Shown here: in pieces, positions 1 through 8,520 of the stretch
Layout: every line of letters starts with the position of its first letter
Numbering within the stretch: the first letter of the stretch is position 1
NCBI RefSeq assembly: GCF_003148765.1
Contig: NZ_QGGV01000007.1
Location: 141,240-205,239 of the forward strand
DNA length: 64,000 nucleotides
DNA from: Silicimonas algicola
Lineage (GTDB): Bacteria > Pseudomonadota > Alphaproteobacteria > Rhodobacterales > Rhodobacteraceae
Reading direction: 5' to 3'
The notes under the pieces: model-generated
The model's input: only the letters and a program-made list of their open reading frames with translations
Databases searched by the model: none
Told to the model about the DNA's origin: nothing
Made by a program: the position numbers and the translations under genes

Positions 1-20
1 CGCCCCGGCTCAGAGCACGA

Positions 21-48
21 CGAAGCCGGGCACGAGGGCCCGGCTTCG
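21..48 (-). terminator. GC-rich hairpin downstream of the FAH gene
   Basis: Perfect 11-bp inverted repeat CGAAGCCGGGC / GCCCGGCTTCG with a 6-nt loop, 18 bases past the stop codon of the minus-strand FAH gene. There is no clear T-run on either strand, so it may be a 3' stabiliser or a Rho-assisted end rather than a classical intrinsic terminator. Confidence 0.45.
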
Positions 49-65
49 CGGAAAGGTCGGGCGCG

Positions 66-752
66 TCAGACCACCGTGACGGTCAACTCGCCCAGCCCCT
101 CAGCCGAAAGGACCATGACATCGCCCTTCTGCACGGCACCCACGCCCGAGGGCGTGCCGGACAGGATCACGTCGCCAGCGGCCAGTTCGAAGTAGTCGGA
201 GAGGTAGGAGATCATTTCCGGCACCTTCCAGATCATCTGGTTGAGGTCGCCGGTCTGGCGCGTCTCGCCGTTGACGGTGAGCGAAATCGCGCCGTGGTCG
301 GGGTGCCCGATCTCGGACGCCGGATGGACCGGACCCACGGGCGCGGACCGCTCGAACGCCTTGCCGATCTCCCACGGACGGCCTGCCTTCTTCTGCTCGC
401 CCTGAAGGTCTCGCCGCGTCATGTCGAGAGCGAGGGCATAGCCGTAGACGTGATCGAGCGCCTTCTCGACAGGGATGTTCGTGCCGCCGGACTTCAACAT
501 TACGGCGATCTCGGCCTCGTGGTGGACGTCGGAGGACTTGTCGGGATAGGGAAACTGGCCCGTGGCATCGAGGTTGTTCGGGTTCTTCTGGAAGAAGAAC
601 GGCGCTTCACGGTCCGGGTCGCCCCCCATCTCGACGGTATGCGCGGCATAGTTCCGGCCGATGCAGTAGACCCGGCGCACCGGATAGACCTTGTCCGATC
701 CCGCGACCGGGATGGTGACGGGTTTCGGTGCCTCGATGGCGTAGTCGCTCAT
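66..752 (-). CDS. Fumarylacetoacetate hydrolase family protein (fumarylpyruvate hydrolase-like)
   Basis: A 228-residue FAH-fold hydrolase, the short form typical of fumarylpyruvate hydrolases that split fumarylpyruvate in the gentisate pathway. The N-terminal VYCIGRNYAAHT, the acidic metal site HHEAEI, the ALDMTRRDLQ segment and the late GTPSGVGAV loop are all visible and in the family order. The frame is open further upstream, but the ATG at 752 has a strong GGAGGGAAAGGA ribosome site and starts the conserved part. It is divergent from the GntR gene, with ACCAA half-sites in the shared intergenic region, so it probably belongs to that regulon. The exact substrate cannot be read from the sequence. 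Confidence 0.85.
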   Translation of the reverse strand: MSDYAIEAPKPVTIPVAGSDKVYPVRRVYCIGRNYAAHTVEMGGDPDREAPFFFQKNPNNLDATGQFPYPDKSSDVHHEAEIAVMLKSGGTNIPVEKALDHVYGYALALDMTRRDLQGEQKKAGRPWEIGKAFERSAPVGPVHPASEIGHPDHGAISLTVNGETRQTGDLNQMIWKVPEMISYLSDYFELAAGDVILSGTPSGVGAVQKGDVMVLSAEGLGELTVTVV

Positions 753-893
753 GGTTTGTCCTTTCCCTCCATGTGGCAGCAGGACTGACCGATAGCAGAT
801 CAATCCCAACCAATTCCGACGTTTCGCGCTCCGATCAACCAAATTGCTTGCACGGTATCCGCGATTGGAGCAATCTATCCCCGAAATGAGAGA

Positions 894-907
894 ATTGGTC
901 AACCAAT
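894..907. promoter_or_regulatory. Candidate GntR operator ATTGGT-CA-ACCAAT
   Basis: Perfect 6-bp inverted repeat with a 2-nt spacer, just upstream of the preferred GntR start. Single half-sites ACCAAT (809-814) and ACCAA (within 833-844) lie in the same intergenic region. The TGGT-N2-ACCA core resembles FadR-subfamily operators, which supports autoregulation and control of the divergent FAH gene. This is inference from sequence only. Confidence 0.55.
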
Positions 908-924
908 ACTGGGACGCTTCCGAC

Positions 925-1608
925 ATGGCGCCGCCGACCGTCCCCGAGGGGGCGGCGCGGGACCGGGTGCGGGCTTTCATCACCGACGGCGGCTATCACC
1001 CCGGCGACCGGCTGCCGGCCGAGCGCGAGCTGGTGACCCGTCTCGGCATGACGCGGAACACGCTTCGCAAGGCGCTTGAAACGCTCGAGCGCGAGGGCGC
1101 GATCTGGCGTCACGTCGGCAAGGGCACCTTCGTGTCGGCCATCGGATCGGGTGCGCCCGTCGCCAGCGTGATCGACCTTGCCCGCCAGGTGTCGCCGCTT
1201 CACATGATGCGCGCCCGGATCGCCCTGGAGCCCGCCATCGCGCGCGAGGCTGCCATCAACGCCTCGGATGCGGGGATCGCCCGGATCGCCGAAGCGCGCG
1301 ACAAGGCCGTCGCAGCCGAAAGCTGGGACGTTTACGAGGCGTGGGACGTCAGCCTGCACCGCCTCATCGCCGAATCCACCGGGAACGCGCTGCTGCTCGC
1401 GCTTTTCGACCAGTTGAACCAGGTCCGCCGCGCGGTGGCCTGGGACACGGTCGTCCGCGCGTCCGACCGCCCTGCCCCGAGCCATACCAGTTTCGCCGAG
1501 CATGACCGGATCGTCCAGGCGATCCGCTCGCGCAATGCCACCGAGGCACATGCCGCCATGCGCGCGCACCTCGGATCGGTGTCGGCACGCCTGTTCGGAG
1601 ACCACTGA
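925..1608 (+). CDS. GntR family transcriptional regulator (FadR/FCD type)
   Basis: About 227 residues. An N-terminal winged helix-turn-helix (GDRLPAERELVTRLGMTR, then TLRKALETLEREG) is followed by an all-helical FCD ligand domain whose metal-site histidines are plausible (SLHRLIAEST, a late HDRIVQAI and a C-terminal MRAHL). Earlier in-frame starts exist at 844 (TTG) and 886 (ATG). I prefer 925 because a perfect operator-like palindrome occupies 894-907 and the wHTH follows about 10 residues later. It lies directly upstream of the ABC importer genes and divergent from the FAH hydrolase, so it probably controls uptake and breakdown of one compound. Confidence 0.85.
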   Translation: MAPPTVPEGAARDRVRAFITDGGYHPGDRLPAERELVTRLGMTRNTLRKALETLEREGAIWRHVGKGTFVSAIGSGAPVASVIDLARQVSPLHMMRARIALEPAIAREAAINASDAGIARIAEARDKAVAAESWDVYEAWDVSLHRLIAESTGNALLLALFDQLNQVRRAVAWDTVVRASDRPAPSHTSFAEHDRIVQAIRSRNATEAHAAMRAHLGSVSARLFGDH

Positions 1609-1660
1609 CCCGAAACCCGAAGACCGAACGACCCAACAACGAACCTGAATGGGGGGAGAC

Positions 1661-2632
1661 ATGACCGTTATAGGATTTCTGAAGAAGACCGTCGCCGTGC
1701 CGGTGGCGCTTGCGATGACCCTGGGCATGGCCCAGGCCGACACGATACGGATCGCGCTCGCCGAGACGCCGTCCGACGAGATGGCCGCCTTCTTCGTGGC
1801 GCTCGAGCGCGCGAAGGCCAATGGCCTCGACTACGAATGGACCGCCTTCTCGGACGAAGAGCTGGCGATCCAGGCCGTTCTGTCCGGCCAGATGGACATC
1901 GGCTTCGGCACGCCCTACGCGGCGATGCAGAAGTCGAAGGCGCCGCTGCGGATCATCTTCCAGCTCTCGAAGCTGAAGTTCTTCCCGGTGACTTCGAAGA
2001 AGTACGAAACGCTTGCCGACCTGGACGGCGAGCCTATCCTTCTGCACTCGCGCGGGGGCGGCACGGACTCGATCGCCAACGTGATCGAGGAGAAGGTCGG
2101 CATGAAGTTCGGCGAACGCTCCTATGTTCCGGGATCGTCGAACCGCGTCGTGGCGCTGGTCGCCGGACAGGCCGAGGCGACCATCCTCGATCTGTCGAAC
2201 ACCAACAAGATCATGGAACAGCACCCCGACATGTTCAACGTGCTGGAGATGTTCGAGGTCGAGGCATCCGACGAGGCGCTCTTCGCGAATCTCGATTGGA
2301 TCCAGGCCAACGAAGAGGACGTACAGATCTTCGTCGACGCGCTCTACACGACCTGGCGCGACATGAACGCCGATCCGACGATTATCTCGAAGGAGACGAA
2401 CCCGGACGGCCCGATCGGCCAGCTTCCGCCCGAGATCCTGGGTAGCCTCGACGACTTCTATACCGCGGCCGTGAAAGGAGGTCTCTACGACCCCGAAGGC
2501 GGTGGCATGAAGGCCGCTCAGGCAGACATGGAGTGGTACAGCGAAGCCGGCCAGCTTGAAGGCGACCCGGCGTCGCTCAACATCGACGACTTCTGGTACA
2601 TGGCGCCGCTCGAGGCGGCCAAGGCGAAGTAA
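1661..2632 (+). CDS. ABC transporter substrate-binding protein, NitT/TauT (NMT1/SsuA-like) family
   Basis: A 323-residue exported protein. Residues 1-23 form a signal peptide ending AMTLGMAQA. The mature part has the NMT1/SsuA pattern: an opening TIRIALAETPSDE strand, the GQMDIGFGTPYAAM segment, and a second lobe containing LVAGQAEATILDLSNT. It captures a small ligand in the periplasm for the permeases encoded next. An ATG at 1649 is in frame, but the purine-rich GGGGGGAGAC precedes the ATG at 1661. An 11-bp GC hairpin follows the stop and should separate expression of this gene from the permease genes. The ligand is unknown. Confidence 0.85.
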   Translation: MTVIGFLKKTVAVPVALAMTLGMAQADTIRIALAETPSDEMAAFFVALERAKANGLDYEWTAFSDEELAIQAVLSGQMDIGFGTPYAAMQKSKAPLRIIFQLSKLKFFPVTSKKYETLADLDGEPILLHSRGGGTDSIANVIEEKVGMKFGERSYVPGSSNRVVALVAGQAEATILDLSNTNKIMEQHPDMFNVLEMFEVEASDEALFANLDWIQANEEDVQIFVDALYTTWRDMNADPTIISKETNPDGPIGQLPPEILGSLDDFYTAAVKGGLYDPEGGGMKAAQADMEWYSEAGQLEGDPASLNIDDFWYMAPLEAAKAK

Positions 2633-2642
2633 TCCAGCCTTG

Positions 2643-2668
2643 GGGCGGCCCGGCTGACCGGGCCGCCC
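2643..2668 (+). terminator. Hairpin between binding-protein and permease genes
   Basis: Perfect 11-bp stem GGGCGGCCCGG / CCGGGCCGCCC with loop CTGA, followed by TTTCCCC. It sits just after the binding-protein stop and before the permease ATG, fitting a partial terminator or mRNA stabiliser. Very similar hairpins follow three other binding-protein genes in this window. Confidence 0.65.
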
Positions 2669-2690
2669 TTTCCCCTGAACGAGAGTCTCA

Positions 2691-3560
2691 ATGACCGACC
2701 AAAGCCAACGCACATTGGCGACCGCCGCAAGTCAGGGACGGCCGCCTCTCACAAAACCCGCCCGCCGCGACTTCTTCGGCCGATTGACCCCGGCCCTGGT
2801 GAAGCACCGGCCGCTGGTCCTGAAGCTGGTTTCTGCCGCCGTGGTCTTTGGCGCGTGGGAAATCGCGGGCCGGATTCCGGTCAGCTATGCCTTCCCGACT
2901 TTCATCGAGTCCATGGCGGCGCTCTGGTCCATGACCGTCGACGGCTCGCTCTTCGTCGCCTACGGCGAAACGCTGAAGCCCCTTGTCGTGGGCATTCTCA
3001 TCTCGACGTTCATCGGCGTCGCGGTCGGCATGTGGATCGGCCTCGCAAAATGGGCCGACTGGCTCTTTTCGCCGATCTTCATCGTCATGCAGGCCGCGCC
3101 GCTCGCCGCCCTGATCCCGCTTCTGGTGATGATCTACGGCATCGGGCTGACGTCAAAGGTCTTCGTCGTCTGCATCATGGCGATGCCCGTCATCGTCCTG
3201 AACACCGCAGGCGCGGTGCGGAACACGCCATCGAGCTTCATCGAGATGGGCCAGTCGTTCCTTGCCAGCCGCGCCGAGGTAATCGGCAAGATCATCCTGC
3301 CCGCCGCCTCGCCCGTCATCTTCTCGGGCCTGCGTCTCGGCGTCTCGGCGGGCTTCATCGGCGCCATCCTCGCCGAACTCAAGATCACGCCGACGGGTGT
3401 CGGCGACATCATCAGCTACAGCCGCTCGGTCGCGGACTACGCGAGCATGTATGCGGCCATCTTCTCGATCATCGTACTTGCGGTCGTGTTCCTGAACCTG
3501 CTCGAGCGGATCGAACTCACACTCTTCGAAGGAAACGCCCGTGGCTATGCCTCAGACTAA
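2691..3560 (+). CDS. ABC transporter permease, SsuC/TauC type (first of two)
   Basis: 289 residues with about six membrane helices and the binding-protein-dependent permease EAA-like region (SFLASRAEVIGKIILPAASP) that docks on the ATPase. A longer-than-usual hydrophilic N-terminus of about 45 residues precedes the first helix. The 3' end overlaps the ATPase gene by 20 bases, so the two are translationally coupled. The operon also encodes a second, clearly different permease after the ATPase, so the membrane part is probably a heterodimer rather than the usual homodimer of NitT/TauT systems. Confidence 0.85.
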   Translation: MTDQSQRTLATAASQGRPPLTKPARRDFFGRLTPALVKHRPLVLKLVSAAVVFGAWEIAGRIPVSYAFPTFIESMAALWSMTVDGSLFVAYGETLKPLVVGILISTFIGVAVGMWIGLAKWADWLFSPIFIVMQAAPLAALIPLLVMIYGIGLTSKVFVVCIMAMPVIVLNTAGAVRNTPSSFIEMGQSFLASRAEVIGKIILPAASPVIFSGLRLGVSAGFIGAILAELKITPTGVGDIISYSRSVADYASMYAAIFSIIVLAVVFLNLLERIELTLFEGNARGYASD

Positions 3561-4335
3561 GCCGGCCCCCGTGGCCACGACCGACATCGCCGTCTCGGCC
3601 CGGAGCGTGTCGAAGACCTACGGCGAGACCGAGGCGCTGCGCGACATGACGATCGAGTTTCCGCGCGGGCAGCTCACCTCGCTGCTCGGGCCCTCGGGCT
3701 GCGGCAAGACCACGCTTCTGAAGATCATCGCGGGTCTCCTGGAGCCGAACTCGGGCACCATCGAGGTCAACGGCAAGCCCGTCACGGGCCCCGGCGAGGA
3801 CCGCGCCTTCGTCTTCCAGGACTTCGCGCTTCTGCCCTGGGCCAGCGTGATGCGGAACGTGGCGTTCGGTCTCGAGCTTCGCGGCGTCGCCAAGTCCGAG
3901 CGTGAGGCGATCGCGGCGAAGTACATCGCCGACGTGGGTCTCAAGGGCTTCGAGAAGAGCTTTCCCCACGAGCTGTCGGGGGGCATGCGCCAGCGCGTCG
4001 GCCTTGCGCGCGCGCTTTCGGTAAATGCCGACGTGCTTCTGATGGACGAGCCCTTCTCGGCCGTCGACGAGCAGACCCGTCGCAAGTTCCAGGAAGACCT
4101 CCTGTCGCTGGTCCAGAACGAGAACAAGACCTTCATCTTCGTCACCCACTCGATCGAGGAGGCGGTCTACGTCTCCGACCAGATCGCACTCCTCCTGCCC
4201 CGCCCGAGCCGCGTGTCCGAAATCATCCGCCCGTCGGGGCTTCGGATGAAGGATGTCGACAACATCCGCCGCGATCCCGAGTACCTCGACACCGTGGATC
4301 GCATCTGGGCGCTGCTCAGAAGCTACGTGGAATAG
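3541..4335 (+). CDS. ABC transporter ATP-binding protein, TauB/SsuB type
   Basis: 264 residues. Walker A GPSGCGKT, signature LSGGMRQR, Walker B VLLMDEPFSAVD and the switch histidine in FVTHSIEEA are all intact, so it should be an active importer ATPase. A GTG at 3541 is preferred because AAGGAA lies 6 nt upstream; an ATG two codons later is the alternative. It overlaps the first permease and lies 4 nt before the second, placing it in the middle of a four-gene importer operon. Confidence 0.87.
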   Translation: MAMPQTKPAPVATTDIAVSARSVSKTYGETEALRDMTIEFPRGQLTSLLGPSGCGKTTLLKIIAGLLEPNSGTIEVNGKPVTGPGEDRAFVFQDFALLPWASVMRNVAFGLELRGVAKSEREAIAAKYIADVGLKGFEKSFPHELSGGMRQRVGLARALSVNADVLLMDEPFSAVDEQTRRKFQEDLLSLVQNENKTFIFVTHSIEEAVYVSDQIALLLPRPSRVSEIIRPSGLRMKDVDNIRRDPEYLDTVDRIWALLRSYVE

Positions 4336-4339
4336 GCCG

Positions 4340-5092
4340 ATGACCCTTTACGGATACCGTCTGCCCGCGATGTCGTCGCTGATCCTCTGGGGCCTCCTGT
4401 GGGAGGCGATAGGCCAGATGGAGGTGAGCTTCTTCGTGCCGCCCCTGTCGGAAGTCATCGTGACGCTTTTTGAGGTGGTCCAGACCTCCGCCTTTCAGAA
4501 GGCGCTTTGGGAGACCGCCTACGCCTTCCTGGCCGGCGTCTTCTTCTCGATCGTCATCGGGATTCCCACCGGGATCCTCATGGGCAAGAACCGCCTGATC
4601 GACGAGCTTCTGCTGCCTTGGGTCAACATCTTCCTCTCGGTGCCACTGACCGCGCTGGTCCCCGTCCTGATGGTGCTCTTCGGCTTCGGCATGACGTCCA
4701 TCATCATCACGACGACGCTCTTCGCGATCTGGATCATCATCCTGAACGCCCGCGTCGGTGTCATGCAGATCAACCGCTCGCTGGTCGACATGGCTCGGTC
4801 GTTCGGAGCGTCGCCCTGGGACGCCTTCGTCAAGATCTACTTCTGGGCCGCGCTGCCCGAGATCCTGGGCGGCGTGCGCATAGGCATCATCCGGGCGGTC
4901 AAGGGCGTCATCATCGGGCAGCTCCTGATCTCGATCGTGGGCTTCGGGGCGCTGTTCGAGCTCTATTCGAACAACTTCCTGATGTCGCACTTCTGGGCTG
5001 TCCTGCTTGTGCTCTTCGCGCTGGCCTTCTCGATCTCCGAGCTTCTCGCCATGCTCGAGCGCCGCGTCGCCTACTACGCCGCCAAGCGCTGA
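4340..5092 (+). CDS. ABC transporter permease, SsuC/TauC type (second)
   Basis: 250 residues with six predicted membrane helices and the coupling segment (SFGASPWDAFVKIYFWAALP) that contacts the ATPase. The ATG at 4340 follows the ATPase stop by 4 nt; earlier in-frame codons lie inside the ATPase gene and are not used. It differs in sequence from the permease at 2691-3560, for example in its DMARSFGAS segment, so this is not a recent duplication. The operon ends at a bidirectional terminator. Confidence 0.85.
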   Translation: MTLYGYRLPAMSSLILWGLLWEAIGQMEVSFFVPPLSEVIVTLFEVVQTSAFQKALWETAYAFLAGVFFSIVIGIPTGILMGKNRLIDELLLPWVNIFLSVPLTALVPVLMVLFGFGMTSIIITTTLFAIWIIILNARVGVMQINRSLVDMARSFGASPWDAFVKIYFWAALPEILGGVRIGIIRAVKGVIIGQLLISIVGFGALFELYSNNFLMSHFWAVLLVLFALAFSISELLAMLERRVAYYAAKR

Positions 5093-5097
5093 AACGA

Positions 5098-5123
5098 AAA
5101 GGGCCCGCCAAGGCGGGCCCTTT
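5098..5123. terminator. Bidirectional intrinsic terminator
   Basis: Symmetric 12-bp stem AAAGGGCCCGCC / GGCGGGCCCTTT around AA, between two convergent genes. The A-tract and T-tract make it work on both strands, ending the ABC importer operon and the minus-strand signalling set. Confidence 0.85.
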
Positions 5124-5141
5124 CCGTCGTTCCCGACCTGA

Positions 5142-6551
5142 TCAGAGCAGGGACTGAACGTTCACACCGAAGGTGATCGCGCCGATCAGCTCGCCCGTCG
5201 CAGGATCCTTCACCGGCATCGACACCTGGCTCTGGTAGGAGCCCGTGCTGTCGTCGAACTCCACTTCGCTGATGTGGATTTCACCCGAGCCGTTGCCGAA
5301 GGTGTCCTGCCACTTCGCCTCGTCGCCCTGCCAGTAGTCCGATGTCTCGGTGCTCTGGGCGACGTTGAGGCCGCGGTTGTCCATCGCGAAGACCTCGGTG
5401 ACGAACTGCGCGGTCTCGGACTGCTTCTGCGCAAGCCACGCAGAGGCGGGACGTGACAGGATCCCGTCGATCAGCGGCTTCGCTTCGGCCTTGCGCTGCG
5501 CCCGCCAGTCGAGGTCGAGCTGGTCGATCTCTGCCTGGGTGAGGTTCGTGTGCTCGGCATTCTGCGCCTTGATCGCGGCGATCAGTTCTGGGTTGCTGAG
5601 CCACTGGTTGAGCTGGCTTTCGGCGTAGGCCCGAAGCGGCACGCGGTAGACGTCTTCCTGACCCGGCGTGGCCAGCATGTAGAGCGTCACCACGTTGTCC
5701 ATCCGCGTCGTGAGGTCGGCCGAGGTGACGGCGAGGTTCGCCACGTTCTCGGAGGACGGAGCGAAGCCGCCGCGGATCGCGTTCAGCGCCCCGAGCGTTT
5801 CCGTCCAGGTCGCGTTGACGGCAGCCAGCTCCTTGGCCACCGCTTCGGTCGGCGGCGGGTTTATGCCCGCGTCGACCATGCCGTTCGACAGTGCGTTGAG
5901 CGACACGGTGTAGGTGTCGAGGGTCGAACCGAGCCCTTCGACCGTCCCCATGTCCGCGGCGTTGGCCATGATGCCACAGACTTCCTTGGACATCTGGTGC
6001 GCCAACATGAGCTGGCGGCCGGCGATGTTCAGCGCCATGGCGTCGGCCTGTGTCAGCTCGTTCGGGTTCGAGTACTTTCCCGTCATGTCCGAGGCGAGGA
6101 TCATCGTTGCCTGAAGAAGGTCGGCGTTGGACGAAGCGATCAGCTTGGCGCCTTCGCCGCTGTCCTGGCCCGTGACCATGGCGGACGCCGCCTTGTCGAC
6201 CGGCTGCCAGAGGTCGCGCACGGCTCCGATGGATTTCTTGACGACGCCGAATTTTTCGGCACTCGGGATGCCGAGCGCGCTGGAGCCGTCGGTGAGGCCG
6301 GCGAGGATGACGTTGAACTCGTTCTTGGCTTCGACGAGCTCGGACCGTGCGGCTTCGGGTTCGATCCCCGCTTCCAGACGGCAGCTGGCCGAGGCGACGG
6401 CCTGGGTGAGGGTCCGAAGCTTGCCCGCCAGATTGACCCGGGCTTTCGAGCCGTCGAATTCCTGGGCGAAGGCTGGTGCGGCCAGTGACAAGGCTGCGAC
6501 GCTGGCGACCGCTGCTGCGATGAGCGTCCTTTTGGGCGAATGCTGTTTCAT
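5142..6551 (-). CDS. Exported PilJ-like protein with a C-terminal Cache-like sensor domain
   Basis: 469 residues. Signal peptide to about residue 29 (ending APAFAQ). The body looks like tandem type IV pili chemoreceptor N-terminal (PilJ) helical modules, for example RQLMLAHQMSKEVCGI and an earlier LRTLTQAVASASCRLE, each with a single cysteine. The last 100 residues resemble a Cache/PAS-like sensor (DNRGLNVAQSTETSDYWQGD, then SMPVKDPATGELIGAITFGV). There is no membrane helix after the signal and no signalling domain, so it acts outside the membrane as a ligand sensor. It is the last of four genes that also encode a kinase, a phosphatase and a binding-protein/OmpA fusion. Family assignment is by motif only. 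Confidence 0.65.
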   Translation of the reverse strand: MKQHSPKRTLIAAAVASVAALSLAAPAFAQEFDGSKARVNLAGKLRTLTQAVASASCRLEAGIEPEAARSELVEAKNEFNVILAGLTDGSSALGIPSAEKFGVVKKSIGAVRDLWQPVDKAASAMVTGQDSGEGAKLIASSNADLLQATMILASDMTGKYSNPNELTQADAMALNIAGRQLMLAHQMSKEVCGIMANAADMGTVEGLGSTLDTYTVSLNALSNGMVDAGINPPPTEAVAKELAAVNATWTETLGALNAIRGGFAPSSENVANLAVTSADLTTRMDNVVTLYMLATPGQEDVYRVPLRAYAESQLNQWLSNPELIAAIKAQNAEHTNLTQAEIDQLDLDWRAQRKAEAKPLIDGILSRPASAWLAQKQSETAQFVTEVFAMDNRGLNVAQSTETSDYWQGDEAKWQDTFGNGSGEIHISEVEFDDSTGSYQSQVSMPVKDPATGELIGAITFGVNVQSLL

Positions 6552-6630
6552 GTCGCGTTCCTATTCGTGGATTTTCGAAGGTGGACCGGGCGCGTCGGTT
6601 GGTCTTCCGCGCCCGGAAGCTTGCGTCTGC

Positions 6631-8226
6631 TTACGCGTCCTTGCTGATCCACACTTCGACGCGGCGGTTCACGGCGCGACCATTTTCTGACACGTTGCAG
6701 GCCGAAGGAGACACCTCGCCATAGCCGGTCGTCTTCATGGTGATGTGGCTGAGGCGGCTGCCGGCGGCACGACGCACCTCCTGCATCACGTCGCTGGCGC
6801 GCTCTTCGGACAGTTTGCGGTTGCCTTCGAATGTGCCTACGCTGTCAGTGAACCCGACGAAGGTGATCTCGGTGCCCTGGGGGGCGGTCTCGAGGTAGGA
6901 GATCAGGCGCTCCATGTCGAGCTTGCCGCGTTCGTCCATCTTCGACGAGCCGAGACGGAAGCGGAAGGTGGTCGACAGGCGATCGTACTTGACCATGCTG
7001 TCGAACATTTCCATCGCCACCGTGCTTTCAAAGCCGGCGTCATAGGCCTCGCTCTCGGCCAGAAGCGCGGCGGCACGCTCGTCGTCGCTGGTCTGCGGGC
7101 GGCGTAGGATGCCGAGGTCGATGAAGCCCGACTTGCCGATGACACCATCGGCATCCTCGGAGATGGCGAAGTCGAGGAAGGCCTGAGCCGATTCGTCGAG
7201 GTTGTCGCCGCGGTTGTAGAGGTACATCCGGCGGTTCAGCCCGTATTCCTCGGTCTTGGCCGAGAACGCGTCGGGACGCGAGGCGATGCCGCATTCGTTG
7301 ACAAGCGTGACGCCCTTCGCGCCGCGCTGGAAGGCATAGCCGACATAGCCGATGGCGTGGGGGTCGAGGTAGACGACGTTCGATACTTCCTGGTCGTCAT
7401 CCGCGATGCCCTGAGGGCGGAAGACCGGCTTGTCCTGGCCTTCGTAGAGGTAGTCCATGAAGAAGTCGTAGCTGGTCGAGCCCGGCGCCTGCGCGATGAC
7501 CGAAATCGGGTGATCCGATCCGCCGACGTCCTTCCAGTTCCGGAACTTGCCCGAGAAGATGCCGCGAAGCTGTTCCATCGTAAGCTCGCCGACATCGTTC
7601 GTGGGGTGGGTGATGACGACGACGCTGTCGACAGCGACGATTCGCTCCTGGTTCGGATCGACCATGTTTCCGGCGCCAGCGGCGCGCAGCTCTTTCGCCT
7701 CGGCCGGCAGGATGCGGCGGGCGGACATGGCGATCTGGGTTTCGTTGGTCATCAGCGAGCGGAATGCGTCCTCGGATGTCGTCGAAGTCACGAGGAAGGA
7801 CCCGATGTCATCGCCGAAGCCGCTGTCAGCCACCAACTTCGCGAGGCTTTGGCCCCGCACCGAGGTGTTGGTGATCTCGGCGTCCGCGTCGAGCGACGAG
7901 GCGAAGCCGGTCATCAGGAGCGGCATCATGCCGATCCCGATGACGTCCGAGCCCGAGATCATCACGTCGGCGGCGTTGCCGGCGATCTGCGGACAGGCAG
8001 CGCCTTCGCAGCGCACCCGGCTGGCAGAAATACGAAGGTCGCCCAGCACCGTGCGGATGATGTAGTTGTCGTCCTTGAAGTCGACGAATTCGCCGACGAG
8101 GTTGACGGTGCCGTCAGCGGATTTGAGGCTGACCTCTTCGGCGACTGCAGCCCACGGCATCATCAGAGTACCGGCGATTGTGGCGGCGGAAACCGAAGCC
8201 TTGAAGACTTCAATCTTTTTTCCCAC
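6631..8226 (-). CDS. Periplasmic phosphate-binding-like (PstS-type) domain fused to OmpA C-terminal domain
   Basis: 531 residues. Signal peptide ending near residue 29 (PWAAVAEE). Residues about 80-400 are a PBP-like fold of the PstS family, with DVIGIGMMPLLM, AMSARRI, the TNDVGELTMEQLRGIFSGK segment typical of PstS-like proteins, and QAPGSTSYDFFMDYL. The last 100 residues are an OmpA/MotB peptidoglycan-binding domain containing GFTDSVGTFEGNRKLSEERA with the expected Asp and Arg. It would therefore bind an oxyanion-like ligand while tethered to the cell wall. It lies downstream of the kinase and phosphatase genes and is more likely a sensor than a transporter part, since no permease is nearby. 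Confidence 0.8.
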   Translation of the reverse strand: MGKKIEVFKASVSAATIAGTLMMPWAAVAEEVSLKSADGTVNLVGEFVDFKDDNYIIRTVLGDLRISASRVRCEGAACPQIAGNAADVMISGSDVIGIGMMPLLMTGFASSLDADAEITNTSVRGQSLAKLVADSGFGDDIGSFLVTSTTSEDAFRSLMTNETQIAMSARRILPAEAKELRAAGAGNMVDPNQERIVAVDSVVVITHPTNDVGELTMEQLRGIFSGKFRNWKDVGGSDHPISVIAQAPGSTSYDFFMDYLYEGQDKPVFRPQGIADDDQEVSNVVYLDPHAIGYVGYAFQRGAKGVTLVNECGIASRPDAFSAKTEEYGLNRRMYLYNRGDNLDESAQAFLDFAISEDADGVIGKSGFIDLGILRRPQTSDDERAAALLAESEAYDAGFESTVAMEMFDSMVKYDRLSTTFRFRLGSSKMDERGKLDMERLISYLETAPQGTEITFVGFTDSVGTFEGNRKLSEERASDVMQEVRRAAGSRLSHITMKTTGYGEVSPSACNVSENGRAVNRRVEVWISKDA

Positions 8227-8474
8227 TGGAGTTGCTCCTCATTTGGGGCCCGCGCCGCGCTCTATCTGAAACGCCGCCGCGAACGGGTGAGATGTCGGAA
8301 CCGAAAACAGGGAAATCGCTAAAGATTAACGCTGGGTTTAGGTAAGGAATGGGGAATGAATGCGGCGCGGGCTTGAAATCGACCCAGCTTTTTCATGTCC
8401 ATTTTGGAAACAAAACGGCGGAAAAAGGTCAAATTGTGGCAAGAGGAACCGCAGTCGTTTTTCGCGCAAACACA

Positions 8475-8497
8475 CCGGGCAGGTGGACCCTGCCCGG
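8475..8497 (-). terminator. Hairpin after the kinase/phosphatase genes
   Basis: Perfect 9-bp stem CCGGGCAGG / CCTGCCCGG with a 5-nt loop, 24 bases beyond the PP2C stop on the minus strand, followed on that strand by TGTGTTTGCG. The weak T-run suggests partial termination before the PBP/OmpA gene, which has its own 250-base leader. Confidence 0.55.
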
Positions 8498-8520
8498 CGT
8501 GCGAAGGTGGTCGGTCGGCG

